Made by a program: the position numbers and the translations under genes. Below are positions 32,772 through 42,200 of a stretch of 64,000 bases of DNA, in pieces (within the stretch, counting starts at the first letter, position 1; each line of letters starts with the position of its first letter). The stretch lies in the NCBI RefSeq assembly GCF_004916895.1, contig NZ_SNTZ01000001.1, positions 218,263-282,262 on the forward strand, written 5' to 3'. The notes beneath the pieces were generated by a model. That model had not been told where the DNA came from. It saw only the letters and a list, made by a program, of their open reading frames with translations, and ran no database searches. The DNA comes from Flagellimonas alvinocaridis. GTDB taxonomy: Bacteria > Bacteroidota > Bacteroidia > Flavobacteriales > Flavobacteriaceae.

Positions 32772-34023
32772 CGATTTTGTCTATGGCCGAAGCCAAATAC
32801 ATATGGTCTGAAGCAGAATTCTTCCGCAGCACGTTGGTCATGAGCACTACCATATATCTACAGTTGTCCGGGTGTTCCACAATAATCACGGAGTTCATGA
32901 AGTTTTGCACATTGCCCATGTATTTTCCGCATTCCTCCCCTTTGCTACGATCACATTTGTAAAGGCTTCCGGATTTAAAATAAACGGCTGCTTCTTTAAG
33001 GGAAGGAGATTGCGCATAACGAATTCTTCTATCTGTCATGTACATCAGGCGTTTCATTTCCAGACTACTCGCCTCGTCAATGACCTTGCCCTGCTCTAAT
33101 TGCACCAAAAACTTCATCAGTCCATAAGGTGTACCAATGCTGCCACCTTTGTCTCCAACATAGGTATTGGCACCAGAGGTGAAAAAACTTCCCAATCGCC
33201 ATTCATCAGTGGTAATTCCCAAACTTCGAAGTGGCAGATTAACTACGTCATTGGCCAAATCCGTCAACTCCTTCTTAGGGGTTTCCTTAAAATAGGCCAT
33301 GGCTTCTTCTTCGGTAAGTTCGGGATATTTTTGACCGAAAGCAGCCATTAAAAGTGCCTCGCGCCAGACAATACTTGCTGCTCCATTGTTGCTAACGGAA
33401 AGCATATGATCGGCCCATTCATAAAGACTGAACACATCACTGGCAATCACCTGACGTTTGACCAAGGTATTCTTCTCTATATTGAAGATAGGGACGGTAT
33501 GTTCATCTGTAAGGCCCCATACCCCTGCTTTTACCACTTTGTTCTTCAACAATTGGGTACGCATTTCAAAGGAATCAGGGTAAATCTTGTCCAGTTGTTC
33601 AAAAAGTGCCACAAGCACGGCCAATTTACCCACACTGCCCGGCTGATAGCCCAATGCTTTGTTCCTTTCCGCATAGCGTATACTATCAGGGTCTGAAATA
33701 TCCAAAATGGTCAAGGAATAACTTTTATCGAGCCCTCGGAACAAGGCTCCAATATCTTTTTGAAATGATTCGTCCACCACAAAAAAGCTTCCCACACTAT
33801 CCGCTTTTCTGGAAAGCAGGTTTAATTGTATATCATTCCAGGATTTCTTGGCACCTTCCGGCAAGGGAGAAGACGTTTCTTTGAGTTCCCCATTCTTTAT
33901 CATTTCAAGCCGCTTTAGCCGTTTTATCCCTGTACGTTCATAACCATCTATGGGATATTCCACAAATTCTGTGAATCCCAATCCCATCAACCCCAAAATT
34001 CCTAAAGCAAGTATTTTTTTCAT
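32758..34023 (-). CDS. Second serine hydrolase, beta-lactamase fold, SNN variant
   Basis: This 421-aa protein has a hydrophobic N terminus (MKKILALGILGLMGLGF) and an extra 80-residue segment before the fold. Motifs are S130-V-G-K133, S211-N-N213 (in place of SDN) and K350-S-G352. Cys pairs near 357 and 363 (KCDRSKGEECGKY) follow the KSG motif. It is longer than the rightward hydrolase but clearly of the same type. Its ATG follows the dikinase stop with no gap (TAG then ATG), so translation is probably coupled. Substrate unknown; D-amino-acid peptide or ester cleavage is possible. Confidence 0.85.
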   Translation of the reverse strand: MKKILALGILGLMGLGFTEFVEYPIDGYERTGIKRLKRLEMIKNGELKETSSPLPEGAKKSWNDIQLNLLSRKADSVGSFFVVDESFQKDIGALFRGLDKSYSLTILDISDPDSIRYAERNKALGYQPGSVGKLAVLVALFEQLDKIYPDSFEMRTQLLKNKVVKAGVWGLTDEHTVPIFNIEKNTLVKRQVIASDVFSLYEWADHMLSVSNNGAASIVWREALLMAAFGQKYPELTEEEAMAYFKETPKKELTDLANDVVNLPLRSLGITTDEWRLGSFFTSGANTYVGDKGGSIGTPYGLMKFLVQLEQGKVIDEASSLEMKRLMYMTDRRIRYAQSPSLKEAAVYFKSGSLYKCDRSKGEECGKYMGNVQNFMNSVIIVEHPDNCRYMVVLMTNVLRKNSASDHMYLASAIDKIVRKG

Positions 34024-36933
34024 CTACAATTTTTTAGAAAGTGAAATACGTTTGGTAAGGTCGATCTTAGGTGTGATGGATTCCAAATATGTGGAACCCA
34101 GCGCCTTTTTGTTCTCCACGAACGGACGAATCTGGAACAACCAAAGCTTATTATCTTTGAAGCCCAACTCCACATCGTAAGCGTCTTGATAATCGGAATG
34201 TGTCTCTTTAGGCACACGGTCTCGAATTGTACGGGCCAACTCCCGAATCTCATTGATGTTTTTTTCATTGAGGACTCGATCTTGGAAGGTTGCTTTTTTC
34301 TTCTCTGTACCACCAGTTTTGGGCAAACCGTTATAAAAACGTTCCCTTGCAGGAGCCAACAAGGTATATCCGCCTTCATCCATAATCAGGTATTGTTCTG
34401 CGGCCTGTCCATCTACAGCTCCACCAGCTCCCCTGCTGAATGCCACCGTAAGATCTTTATCTGTCCCAGCACTGATTCCCTTCGTAATCAAAACGCCAGA
34501 ATAGTCCACATCCACACTAGGAATCACCAAAATGGACGGAAAAACGTTCTCAGGATTCAACAAGTATTTTTGACGCCATTTAAAACTCCGTTCCGTATAA
34601 GGCGATGCCCAGACATCCTTAATGCCCTGTAAAATTTTGTCCTTATCTACGGAGTTGAAAATAGTAAGGTTTAACCCTGCTCCTGTGAAATCCTTCAAAT
34701 CCTCCATATTGGTGTCACTGCGAAGAAAAACCGGAACGGAACCCAATTCGGAACCCAAAACTTCTTTAAATCCCTTCTCCAACTGATTTACAAAGCTGTC
34801 CTCAAGGGGTATTTTTTTGATGGCATCCCGTAAAATCCCCAATTCGCGTAGCTGATAATTTTCCACCTCTTTTTCGGAAATCCCTGAAGCCAACATGCTA
34901 TTGGCTTCCTCGAACATTTTGGTCAAAAACTGCCAATAGGAAATCTTCTCTCCGGGCATGCTTTGGTCCATGTGCGTCCTAAAAATTCCAAAAGGAATCA
35001 CCAAGCCTTCAACGACTTTTTCAGGGAACATTTTTTTGAGTTGACCCAAATTTGCAGCCTTGGGGCCACACAATTTACCCGAATCGTCCGCATCAACATT
35101 TCGCATGTTTAAAACATTGTTTTCATCCAACCGTATCTGTGAAATGGGAACCTCAATGCGTTCTTCCTTACGTTCTTTTTTGGAAAAAAGTGCCATTTCC
35201 TCTGTAGACATTTGGCTTTCAAGTTTAAGAATAACGTTCCCTTTGTTCGAAACCGCATAGAAAACCTTTGCTCCATTATACTGTTGAAGATCCTGAAGGT
35301 TCTCATCCGACAAGGCGGCATTTGGAATCCCAAGGTTACGTGCCAACAATTGAACATGGGAAACCATATTCCCTTCTGCCACTGTGGCAATACCTGCAAC
35401 AGGTTTTAGATCTGATGGTGGACGTTGAAACACATAGATTTTGTCCGATGACACCTCAATATCATCAGAGCTTCCTCCTACAACTACCAACTCCCCAAAC
35501 GCATATCCGGGATTGAGGCCTCGGATTGTACTTTGATTTTGTAGGCCCATTACTTTGTTCGCCAGCTGGGACTCTGTTGAAATTAGATTTCCTAAATCAC
35601 CTACACTTTGCCCCAAATGCAATGCCACGGAACCACGAATCTTGTCATCTACAAAACCTGCCGTAAGCGGCTCAAAAGCAACATATTCTCTTACTATGGC
35701 ATCATAATTGGCCTTGACCATGGCTGCACTCCATTCCACTGCAGCCCTTGCCCGATTTAATACTTCAGTAAGTTCACCAAGTGATCGTTCCTCAGATTCA
35801 TAACTGGTAAGATTACTGGCCAGCTGTTCCCATTCCCATTGTTCCAAATATCCCGATCCAGTGACGGCCATGCCCAAATAACAGATTTTATGCAAGAGCT
35901 CTTTCAAGGTTTCCGGTTGATAGTTGGACGAACTTTTAAACACAATTTCTTCCAGTTTTAGAGAAACATCAAGGAGTTGTAGTCTGGCCGTGGGTCTTTT
36001 CTCTTCCAAAAGACCGTTCCTGATATCGAACAAAAGCTGTGAAGCTTGTTCCAGTAATAACTTTTCGTTATTTACCAATGCTGAATTGGAGGCAAAACTT
36101 TCTATTTTCCCGCCTAAATCTGTTCCTACCGCGAGAGAGGCTATTTTAGGCAACGCAACAATATCCACCGGCTTATGGAATTCCTTCATGGTAGCCACCA
36201 ACTGATCTATTTTTCTGGAAATGTCCGATGTCAACTTAGCGGTGTGTGCTTGTTTGAACCCAACTACTTTTTGAATGTCACTTTCTTCGGGTTGACTATG
36301 AATTTTAACCCGAAGATCCATAAAAGGCAAATACAAATCGGATATGACCTTGGATTCGCTCCGCATCTTTTGGGCCACATTGTCATCCCCATTGTGGGGT
36401 ATATCCTTTAAAGATTGGCGAACCAAGAAATATTCCTTCTGCAAAACCTCGTCGCTCTCCAACAGCCATTGATAAAACTCCATGCCCCATGCCTGTTCAT
36501 CTTCAGCTTGAATAGCCCCTCGGTAAAATTGCCCTTTTTGGTTAATCCAGCCGTTGTCGACACTTTTAAGATATTTATCAAGTTGATATTGTTTTAAGCG
36601 GGAATGATCATTTTCTTCATCCCAAAACGAGTCAACATCTGTATACGCCAATATTTGACCAAGGAAAATATGGTTGGATTTTCCCAATGCCCCCACAAGA
36701 TCTTTATAACGGGCATGCTGCACTCCTGGACCAATATCATCTGGACATGGATCCTTTGGAGCTCGAATACTTCCATCGGTACAGAACCACCGGATATCCT
36801 TGTAGGGGCCCCGAATATCATTTTTAAAGGTATTGATCAATGCCGTAATTTCCTTGGGTTCCAATTTTTGGGCCTGGATAAAAAATGGTAGAGCCAAGAG
36901 AAAGAGTAAAGCTATCTTACAAAAACGTTTCAT
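34024..36933 (-). CDS. Exported PEP-synthase/glucan-water-dikinase-like dikinase
   Basis: I use the ATG at 36931-36933 (969 aa; a GTG three codons upstream is the alternative). The N terminus is a signal peptide (MKRFCKIALLFLLALPFFIQAQ). Residues 25-470 are mostly helical with a conserved-looking block FCTDGSIRAPKDPCPDDIG. A swivelling phosphohistidine domain follows (about 477-550), with the candidate His at 526 in GNMVSHVQLLARNLGIP. The C-terminal ATP-grasp/PPDK_N domain spans about 615-942: GPKAANLGQL, VIPFGIF, FLRSDTNMEDLKDFTGAGLN, DVWASPYTERSF and the closing LFQIRP. The order His domain then ATP-grasp matches glucan water dikinase, not PEP synthase. Why an ATP-using enzyme is exported is unknown. 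Confidence 0.85.
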   Translation of the reverse strand: MKRFCKIALLFLLALPFFIQAQKLEPKEITALINTFKNDIRGPYKDIRWFCTDGSIRAPKDPCPDDIGPGVQHARYKDLVGALGKSNHIFLGQILAYTDVDSFWDEENDHSRLKQYQLDKYLKSVDNGWINQKGQFYRGAIQAEDEQAWGMEFYQWLLESDEVLQKEYFLVRQSLKDIPHNGDDNVAQKMRSESKVISDLYLPFMDLRVKIHSQPEESDIQKVVGFKQAHTAKLTSDISRKIDQLVATMKEFHKPVDIVALPKIASLAVGTDLGGKIESFASNSALVNNEKLLLEQASQLLFDIRNGLLEEKRPTARLQLLDVSLKLEEIVFKSSSNYQPETLKELLHKICYLGMAVTGSGYLEQWEWEQLASNLTSYESEERSLGELTEVLNRARAAVEWSAAMVKANYDAIVREYVAFEPLTAGFVDDKIRGSVALHLGQSVGDLGNLISTESQLANKVMGLQNQSTIRGLNPGYAFGELVVVGGSSDDIEVSSDKIYVFQRPPSDLKPVAGIATVAEGNMVSHVQLLARNLGIPNAALSDENLQDLQQYNGAKVFYAVSNKGNVILKLESQMSTEEMALFSKKERKEERIEVPISQIRLDENNVLNMRNVDADDSGKLCGPKAANLGQLKKMFPEKVVEGLVIPFGIFRTHMDQSMPGEKISYWQFLTKMFEEANSMLASGISEKEVENYQLRELGILRDAIKKIPLEDSFVNQLEKGFKEVLGSELGSVPVFLRSDTNMEDLKDFTGAGLNLTIFNSVDKDKILQGIKDVWASPYTERSFKWRQKYLLNPENVFPSILVIPSVDVDYSGVLITKGISAGTDKDLTVAFSRGAGGAVDGQAAEQYLIMDEGGYTLLAPARERFYNGLPKTGGTEKKKATFQDRVLNEKNINEIRELARTIRDRVPKETHSDYQDAYDVELGFKDNKLWLFQIRPFVENKKALGSTYLESITPKIDLTKRISLSKKL

Positions 36934-37593
36934 AGCAATCACGTTTTAAGAAGGATTTCTTGGAACAATATGTTTGCAACATAAAATCCTTTGTAGTAAA
37001 TATATTCAAATAACCTCAGAAATTGATACTGCCGTTTTCGATAGTTTGTTATTTACCATACCATGAAAAAAACTCTATTTAAAAAGTTTCTTGGGTTGTA
37101 ATAAATATGCTTATTCAAGTTGGTTCGTTCAAAAAGTTGTTCTCGCAAAAATTCAAGACTTTAATCCCGTATAACAATTACTGGGCTTTAATTTATATAG
37201 AAACTCCCAACCATATATTTGGCCATATCATAATCTCATTTCAATCCAATTTATAGTCAAGAATTACCCTACGGCAATTATGAATGCCAAGGTATACCTC
37301 TTAATACAATCTATAAGATTCTTGATTAACACACTATTTTCATAAATGTCACAAAAAACTTAGCTATTTTTGATTTAAATGTTAAAATGATAAGGTTATA
37401 AAAATATTTTTTAAAAAAAGTTAAGGTATTGAAAATTCAATCTGTTGATATTTCTAAGGGAAGTACGTTTATGTCATTCGTACAACTTCACTTAAATCAA
37501 TCATGATTCTTGATGTAAAGCGAGGCGGCCTCCAATACCTCAACAAGAATTGGATAACAGCCCTAATTTAACCCAAAACCCAGGATATTAATT
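36934..37593. other. Long AT-rich intergenic region
   Basis: About 660 nt between the divergent dikinase and SelA-like genes hold no credible coding frame. A TATTTTTG (37365-37372) matches the -7 consensus on + but has no clear -33 partner and would leave a leader of over 200 nt. Both operons probably have their promoters here. No riboswitch or RNA gene was recognised. Confidence 0.5.
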
Positions 37594-39201
37594 ATGAAAA
37601 GAAGAACATTGATTAGAAAGTTGGGTGTACTTCCCTTAACTGGGGCAATAGCTCAATTAATCCCCTCCAGCTTATATGCAGGAAGACAAACTGAAACGGC
37701 CAAGACCCTAAAAGGACTGGCATTTGAGGCTGAAAAAGGAAAGAACATCTATGAAAAAATAGGTGTACGCCCCGTAATCAATGGAAGAGGAACTATTACC
37801 GTCATCGGTGGTTGCCGGATATTGCCCGAAGTTGAGCAGGCAATGGAAGAGGCTACTCACCATTATGTTGAATTTGATGAATTGATGGATGGCGTTGGTC
37901 AGCGTTTGGCAGCGTTGACCGGAACGGAATATGGTGTGGTCACAACCGGAGCCACGGGAGCGCTCATTATCGCCACAACAGGAATTGTCACTGGCGGAGA
38001 TCCAGATAAGCTCTGGCAACTCCCTAACCTGGAAGGCATGAAGGACGAGGTCATTATTCCCAAATACTCATGGACCGCTTACGAATCTTCAGTTAGAGGG
38101 GTTGGGGTAAAAATGATCACGGTGGACAGCAAGGAAGAGCTGAAAGCTGCCCTAGGACCGCGAACTGCAATGGTACTTGTATTGGCAGGATCAAAATCCA
38201 TGAACGGACCACTTTCCGTAAAAGAAATTGCCAGTGTCACCAAACCGCTGGATGTACCCATCTTGGTCGATGCTGCAGCAGAAGGGCTCCCAGTGCCCAA
38301 CCCTCATATAGGGCAGGGCGCCGATTTGGTTGCCTACAGCGGTGGAAAATATTTAGGTGGACCCCAATGTGCTGGATTGTTATTGGGCCGTAAAGATTTG
38401 ATCAAAGCAGCTTGGGTGACCAGCGCACCGCACCATGGGTTCGGTCGTGGATATAAGGTGGGTCGGGAAGAAATCATGGGAATGCTTGCCGCAGTGGAAA
38501 TGTGGATGAAGAGAGATCATGTTGGAGAAAGGCAAGTATGGACCAATAGGTTGGAATATATCGCCAATAAACTGAATAAGATCCCCGGTTTGGAAACTTC
38601 CATAAGACAACCCCCACCGGAACAGCTATCCAACCCAAGTCCATCACTTCGGGTAAAATGGGATATGGAAAAAATACCACTGACAGGGCATGAAGTTGAA
38701 CAGATTTTGTGGAACCAAACGCCTCGAGTGGCTGTAAGCGGGGCCGGGAGTTTTTTACCTTTTCCGCCCAATACCAGCCCAACCATTGGCATAAACACGT
38801 CGCAATTAAAAGATGGTGAAGAAAAAATAATCGCCGATCGCGTTTTTGAGGTTTTGTCAAACCCGCCAAAAATTGAGAAGAATTTAGCACCTGCCTCTTT
38901 TAATTTAAGCGGGGAGTGGGAAGTTACAATGTGGTTTGCAGCAACATCATCAGATCAAACCTTTGTGATTGTACAGAAAGATAAAGACATCAAGGGAACG
39001 CATTATGGCAGCTATGCATCCAGAGGGTTAATGGGCAACATTCATGGAGACGAGGTGCTGATCCGTAGTTCACATACCGAAGACGGGGTTCGACTAAACT
39101 TCACTTTTAAAGGAAAAGTACATAACGCACAAAACATGGGTGGCGATGTTAGTTTTAGCGAGTATGGCAATGGAAAATGGGAAGCTAAACGGAAATATTG
39201 A
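37594..39201 (+). CDS. Tat-exported SelA-like PLP enzyme with C-terminal beta domain
   Basis: This 535-aa protein starts MKRRTLIRKLGVLPLTGAIAQ, a twin-arginine-type signal, consistent with export of a folded cofactor-bound enzyme. The PLP fold (about 50-420) follows the SelA/DgaE pattern: VRPVINGRGTITVIGG, TTGATGALIIATTG, D216 in VPILVDAAAE and Schiff-base K242 in YSGGKYLGGPQ. Relatives include selenocysteine synthase and D-glucosaminate-6-phosphate ammonia-lyase. Residues 430-535 form an extra beta-rich domain (FNLSGEWEVTMWFAA ... SEYGNGKWEAKRKY). It heads an operon with an amidohydrolase and a permease. Selenocysteine synthesis is excluded by export. Substrate unknown. Confidence 0.85.
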   Translation: MKRRTLIRKLGVLPLTGAIAQLIPSSLYAGRQTETAKTLKGLAFEAEKGKNIYEKIGVRPVINGRGTITVIGGCRILPEVEQAMEEATHHYVEFDELMDGVGQRLAALTGTEYGVVTTGATGALIIATTGIVTGGDPDKLWQLPNLEGMKDEVIIPKYSWTAYESSVRGVGVKMITVDSKEELKAALGPRTAMVLVLAGSKSMNGPLSVKEIASVTKPLDVPILVDAAAEGLPVPNPHIGQGADLVAYSGGKYLGGPQCAGLLLGRKDLIKAAWVTSAPHHGFGRGYKVGREEIMGMLAAVEMWMKRDHVGERQVWTNRLEYIANKLNKIPGLETSIRQPPPEQLSNPSPSLRVKWDMEKIPLTGHEVEQILWNQTPRVAVSGAGSFLPFPPNTSPTIGINTSQLKDGEEKIIADRVFEVLSNPPKIEKNLAPASFNLSGEWEVTMWFAATSSDQTFVIVQKDKDIKGTHYGSYASRGLMGNIHGDEVLIRSSHTEDGVRLNFTFKGKVHNAQNMGGDVSFSEYGNGKWEAKRKY

Positions 39202-39264
39202 TTCTTGACACCTACATATTAGGTGAAAAATAGTTTACCATGAATAACAAAAAATCAACCTAAA

Positions 39265-40506
39265 ATGAAACAAAAAATTATTGCACTAGTGTTTTTTTGC
39301 CTTTATGTGGGATATGGATTAAATGCCCAAGAATTTGATATTGCCATCATAGGTGGTCACGTAATCGACCCTAAAAATGATATTAATGAACCACTTGATG
39401 TAGCCATAAAAGACGGAAAGGTGGCGCTAATCTCCAAAAAAATCAATAAGAAAAGGGCCAATAGAATTGTTGATGCCAAGGGGCTATATGTGGTGCCAGG
39501 ATTGGTAGATATGCATGCACATGGCTTTTTTGGGGTGGAAGACGGTCATTATTTAAGAAATAGTTTTTACGCCGTTCCTCCCGATGGGTTTACTTTTCGG
39601 AATGGGGTTACCACACTTGTTGATGCCGGAAGTGCAGGATGGAAGTCTTTCCAGACATTCAAGGAGCAGACCATTGACCGGTCCCATACGCGAATTCTAT
39701 CGTTCCTCAATATAGTAGGCGAAGGAATGAAGGGAGGAGTTTGGGAGCAGGATACCAGCGACATGGATGCAAAATTGAGTGCCCAGGTGGCCCGGAGGTA
39801 CTCAGACCTGATCGTAGGTTTCAAGGTTGCACACTTTAGAGGTGAGGGGGAAGACTATTATGTCCCCATTGATCGCGCAATAGAAGCGGGCAACATGGCT
39901 GGGACCATACCGGTAATGTTGGATGGCAAATTGGAGGACGCCATTCTTAAACGTTTTAGGCCTGGGGATATTTTTACACATGTTTATGGAAGACCCATAA
40001 TAGATACCGTAACCAATAAGGTTAAACCATTTGTCCTTGAAGCGCGCAAAAGAGGTCTTATTTATGATGTTGGTTATGGAGGGGCAAGCTTCAAGTACGC
40101 CAATGCCATTCCAGGCACCAAGGATGGATTCTACCCAGATGTCATCAGTACGGACCTGCATGGAGGAAGTATGAACGCTGCCATGAAGGATATCTTGAGC
40201 ATAATGTCAAAATTCATGGCTATGGGTATGGGTCTAGAGGATATAATAACCGCTGTAACCTGGCATCCGGCAAAAACCATAAAAAGAGAAGAATTGGGAA
40301 ATCTTTCCGTGGGATCGGAAGGAGATGTTACCGTCCTCAGCCTCCGCGATGGAAAATTTGGATTTTATGACCAGCAGGGCACCAAAATGTCTGGCACCAA
40401 AAAGTTTGAATGCCAAGTGACCATCAAAGGAGGGCGGGTGTTCTACGATTTAAATGGACTTACAGCCCCACTTCCAAGGGTGATCAGTGGGCTTCCATCC
40501 ATGTAA
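39265..40506 (+). CDS. Exported amidohydrolase, cog3964 (EF0837/Atu3266-like)
   Basis: This 413-aa protein has a signal peptide (MKQKIIALVFFCLYVGYGLNAQ) and a dihydroorotase-like metal site: H84 and H86 in VDMHAHGFFG, K187 in VGFKVAHFRG as the carboxylated bridging Lys, and a later ISTDLHGGS with the catalytic Asp. The blocks VTTLVDAGSAGW and TWHPAKTIK are typical of cog3964 deacetylase-like enzymes, some of which hydrolyse N- or O-acetyl substrates. In other bacteria such genes sit beside SelA-like genes, as here (63 nt apart). It probably releases an amino or hydroxy acid outside the cytoplasm. Exact substrate unknown. Confidence 0.85.
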   Translation: MKQKIIALVFFCLYVGYGLNAQEFDIAIIGGHVIDPKNDINEPLDVAIKDGKVALISKKINKKRANRIVDAKGLYVVPGLVDMHAHGFFGVEDGHYLRNSFYAVPPDGFTFRNGVTTLVDAGSAGWKSFQTFKEQTIDRSHTRILSFLNIVGEGMKGGVWEQDTSDMDAKLSAQVARRYSDLIVGFKVAHFRGEGEDYYVPIDRAIEAGNMAGTIPVMLDGKLEDAILKRFRPGDIFTHVYGRPIIDTVTNKVKPFVLEARKRGLIYDVGYGGASFKYANAIPGTKDGFYPDVISTDLHGGSMNAAMKDILSIMSKFMAMGMGLEDIITAVTWHPAKTIKREELGNLSVGSEGDVTVLSLRDGKFGFYDQQGTKMSGTKKFECQVTIKGGRVFYDLNGLTAPLPRVISGLPSM

Positions 40507-40545
40507 ACTCAAACAACAAGGATACTAACCTATATTTTGAATTTG

Positions 40546-42168
40546 ATGACCTGGAACCAAATTGTAGATCCCTTAGGCAATATCTATTTGTCTTTATTGA
40601 TTGCCCTTGTTCCCATTGCCACTATCTTTTGGGCCTTGGCTATCAAAAAAATGAAAGGCCATAAGGCCAGTTTGTATGCTGCATTGGCAGCCCTACTTGT
40701 AGCTGTGTTGATATATGGCATGCCCATAAAATTGGCTCTATTGTCTTTTACCCACGGTGCTTTGTATGGGCTGTTTCCCATATGCTGGATTGTAGTGACC
40801 ACTATTTACTTGTTTAACATTATCGTTAAAAGCGGAAAGTTTGAGATTATTAAACATTCCATGGCATCCATTACCTCGGACCGTAGGCTGCAAGCATTGT
40901 TGATAGCCTTTGCGTTTGGATCATTTTTAGAAGGAACGGCAGGGTTTGGAGCACCAGTCGCCATTACGGCAGCTATGCTGGTAAGTTTGGGGTTCAATGC
41001 ATTTTATGCAGCAGGTATTTGCTTGATAGCAAATACAGCACCCGTTGCCTTTGGGGCCATCGGTATACCCATTACCGTAGCTTCTCAAGTATCGGGAATA
41101 CCTGAAATGGCCATTTCCCAACTGGTAGGACGTACCTTGCCCATTTTGTCTGTGGTACTTCCGTTTTATTTGACCATATTGATATGTGGCTACAAAAAAT
41201 CATTGGAAGTGTTTCCCGCCATACTGGTCTGTGGTATATCCTTTGCCTCTTTACAATGGTTTTCATCCAATTTTCTTGGGCCGGAACTTCCTGATATCAT
41301 TGCCGGATTGGGATCCATCATTTGTCTCATTATTTTTTTAAAATTCTGGAAACCGAAAAACATATGGAGGTTCGAGAACGAGGAAGCTCCTTCTGAAGTG
41401 GAAAAAATGGCCTATACCAAAAAGCAAATAGCCATTGCTTGGTGCCCCTTTGTGATTTTAGCCGTGTTGATAATTGTTTGGGGGTTGGCACCTGTAAAAG
41501 AAAAGCTCGACTTGATAGGTACGTTCAAGTTTGACATCAAAGGACTGCACAATGTTATTTTGGATAGACAGGGCGAACCCATTCCCCATGGGTATAAATT
41601 AAATATGCTTTCTGCAGCTGGAACGGCCATTCTGATAACAGCACTTTTGTCCATCCCTATTTCTGGGATGAAATATAGAGAAGGTTTTGCTTTATTTTTT
41701 TCAACCTTAAAACAACTAAAGTTCCCCATAATTACAGTTTCGGCCATTTTGGGATTTGCTTATGTGGTAAACGATTCAGGAATAGTAATCACCATTGCCT
41801 TGGTATTGGCCAATACTGGGTTTTTGTATCCATTTGTTGCCCCTATTTTGGGTTGGCTTGGTGTTTTCGTAACTGGCTCGGACACCTCATCAAATGCCCT
41901 TTTTGGGAAACTTCAATTTGAAACAGCTAAATCGATTGGAGTTGATCCCTTGGTGACCGTAGCTTCGAATACTTCAGGTGGTGTGGTCGGAAAAATGATA
42001 TCTCCCCAATCCATTGCTGTAGGCACTGCTGCGGTGGGGTTGATTGGCAAGGAAGCACAACTTTTTAGATATACCTTAAAACATAGTTTGATCATGCTCT
42101 TATTGATTTGTTTGATCACTTTGGCCCAAGCGTACATAATACCATGGATAGTCCCTATATGGAATTGA
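40546..42168 (+). CDS. LctP-family (L-lactate permease-like) transporter
   Basis: The ATG at 40546 (MTWNQIVDPLGNIYLSLLIA, 540 aa) gives the standard family N terminus; a TTG three codons earlier is less likely. About 13 membrane helices are visible. The LctP hallmark GSFLEGTAGFGAP is at about 126, and the second half has VTGSDTSSNALFGKLQ and SNTSGGVVGKMISPQS. Characterised members import lactate or glycolate with protons. Here the co-operonic SelA-like enzyme and amidohydrolase suggest that the imported acid is their product. It is the last gene of the operon; a hairpin follows. Confidence 0.92.
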   Translation: MTWNQIVDPLGNIYLSLLIALVPIATIFWALAIKKMKGHKASLYAALAALLVAVLIYGMPIKLALLSFTHGALYGLFPICWIVVTTIYLFNIIVKSGKFEIIKHSMASITSDRRLQALLIAFAFGSFLEGTAGFGAPVAITAAMLVSLGFNAFYAAGICLIANTAPVAFGAIGIPITVASQVSGIPEMAISQLVGRTLPILSVVLPFYLTILICGYKKSLEVFPAILVCGISFASLQWFSSNFLGPELPDIIAGLGSIICLIIFLKFWKPKNIWRFENEEAPSEVEKMAYTKKQIAIAWCPFVILAVLIIVWGLAPVKEKLDLIGTFKFDIKGLHNVILDRQGEPIPHGYKLNMLSAAGTAILITALLSIPISGMKYREGFALFFSTLKQLKFPIITVSAILGFAYVVNDSGIVITIALVLANTGFLYPFVAPILGWLGVFVTGSDTSSNALFGKLQFETAKSIGVDPLVTVASNTSGGVVGKMISPQSIAVGTAAVGLIGKEAQLFRYTLKHSLIMLLLICLITLAQAYIIPWIVPIWN

Positions 42169-42200
42169 GTTAACGTTTTTTGAGTTTGTTTGATTGTAGT

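Noticed and set aside
37594..39201. Selenocysteine synthase SelA
   Set aside because: The protein carries an export signal and an extra C-terminal domain, and no selB, selC or selD gene is nearby.
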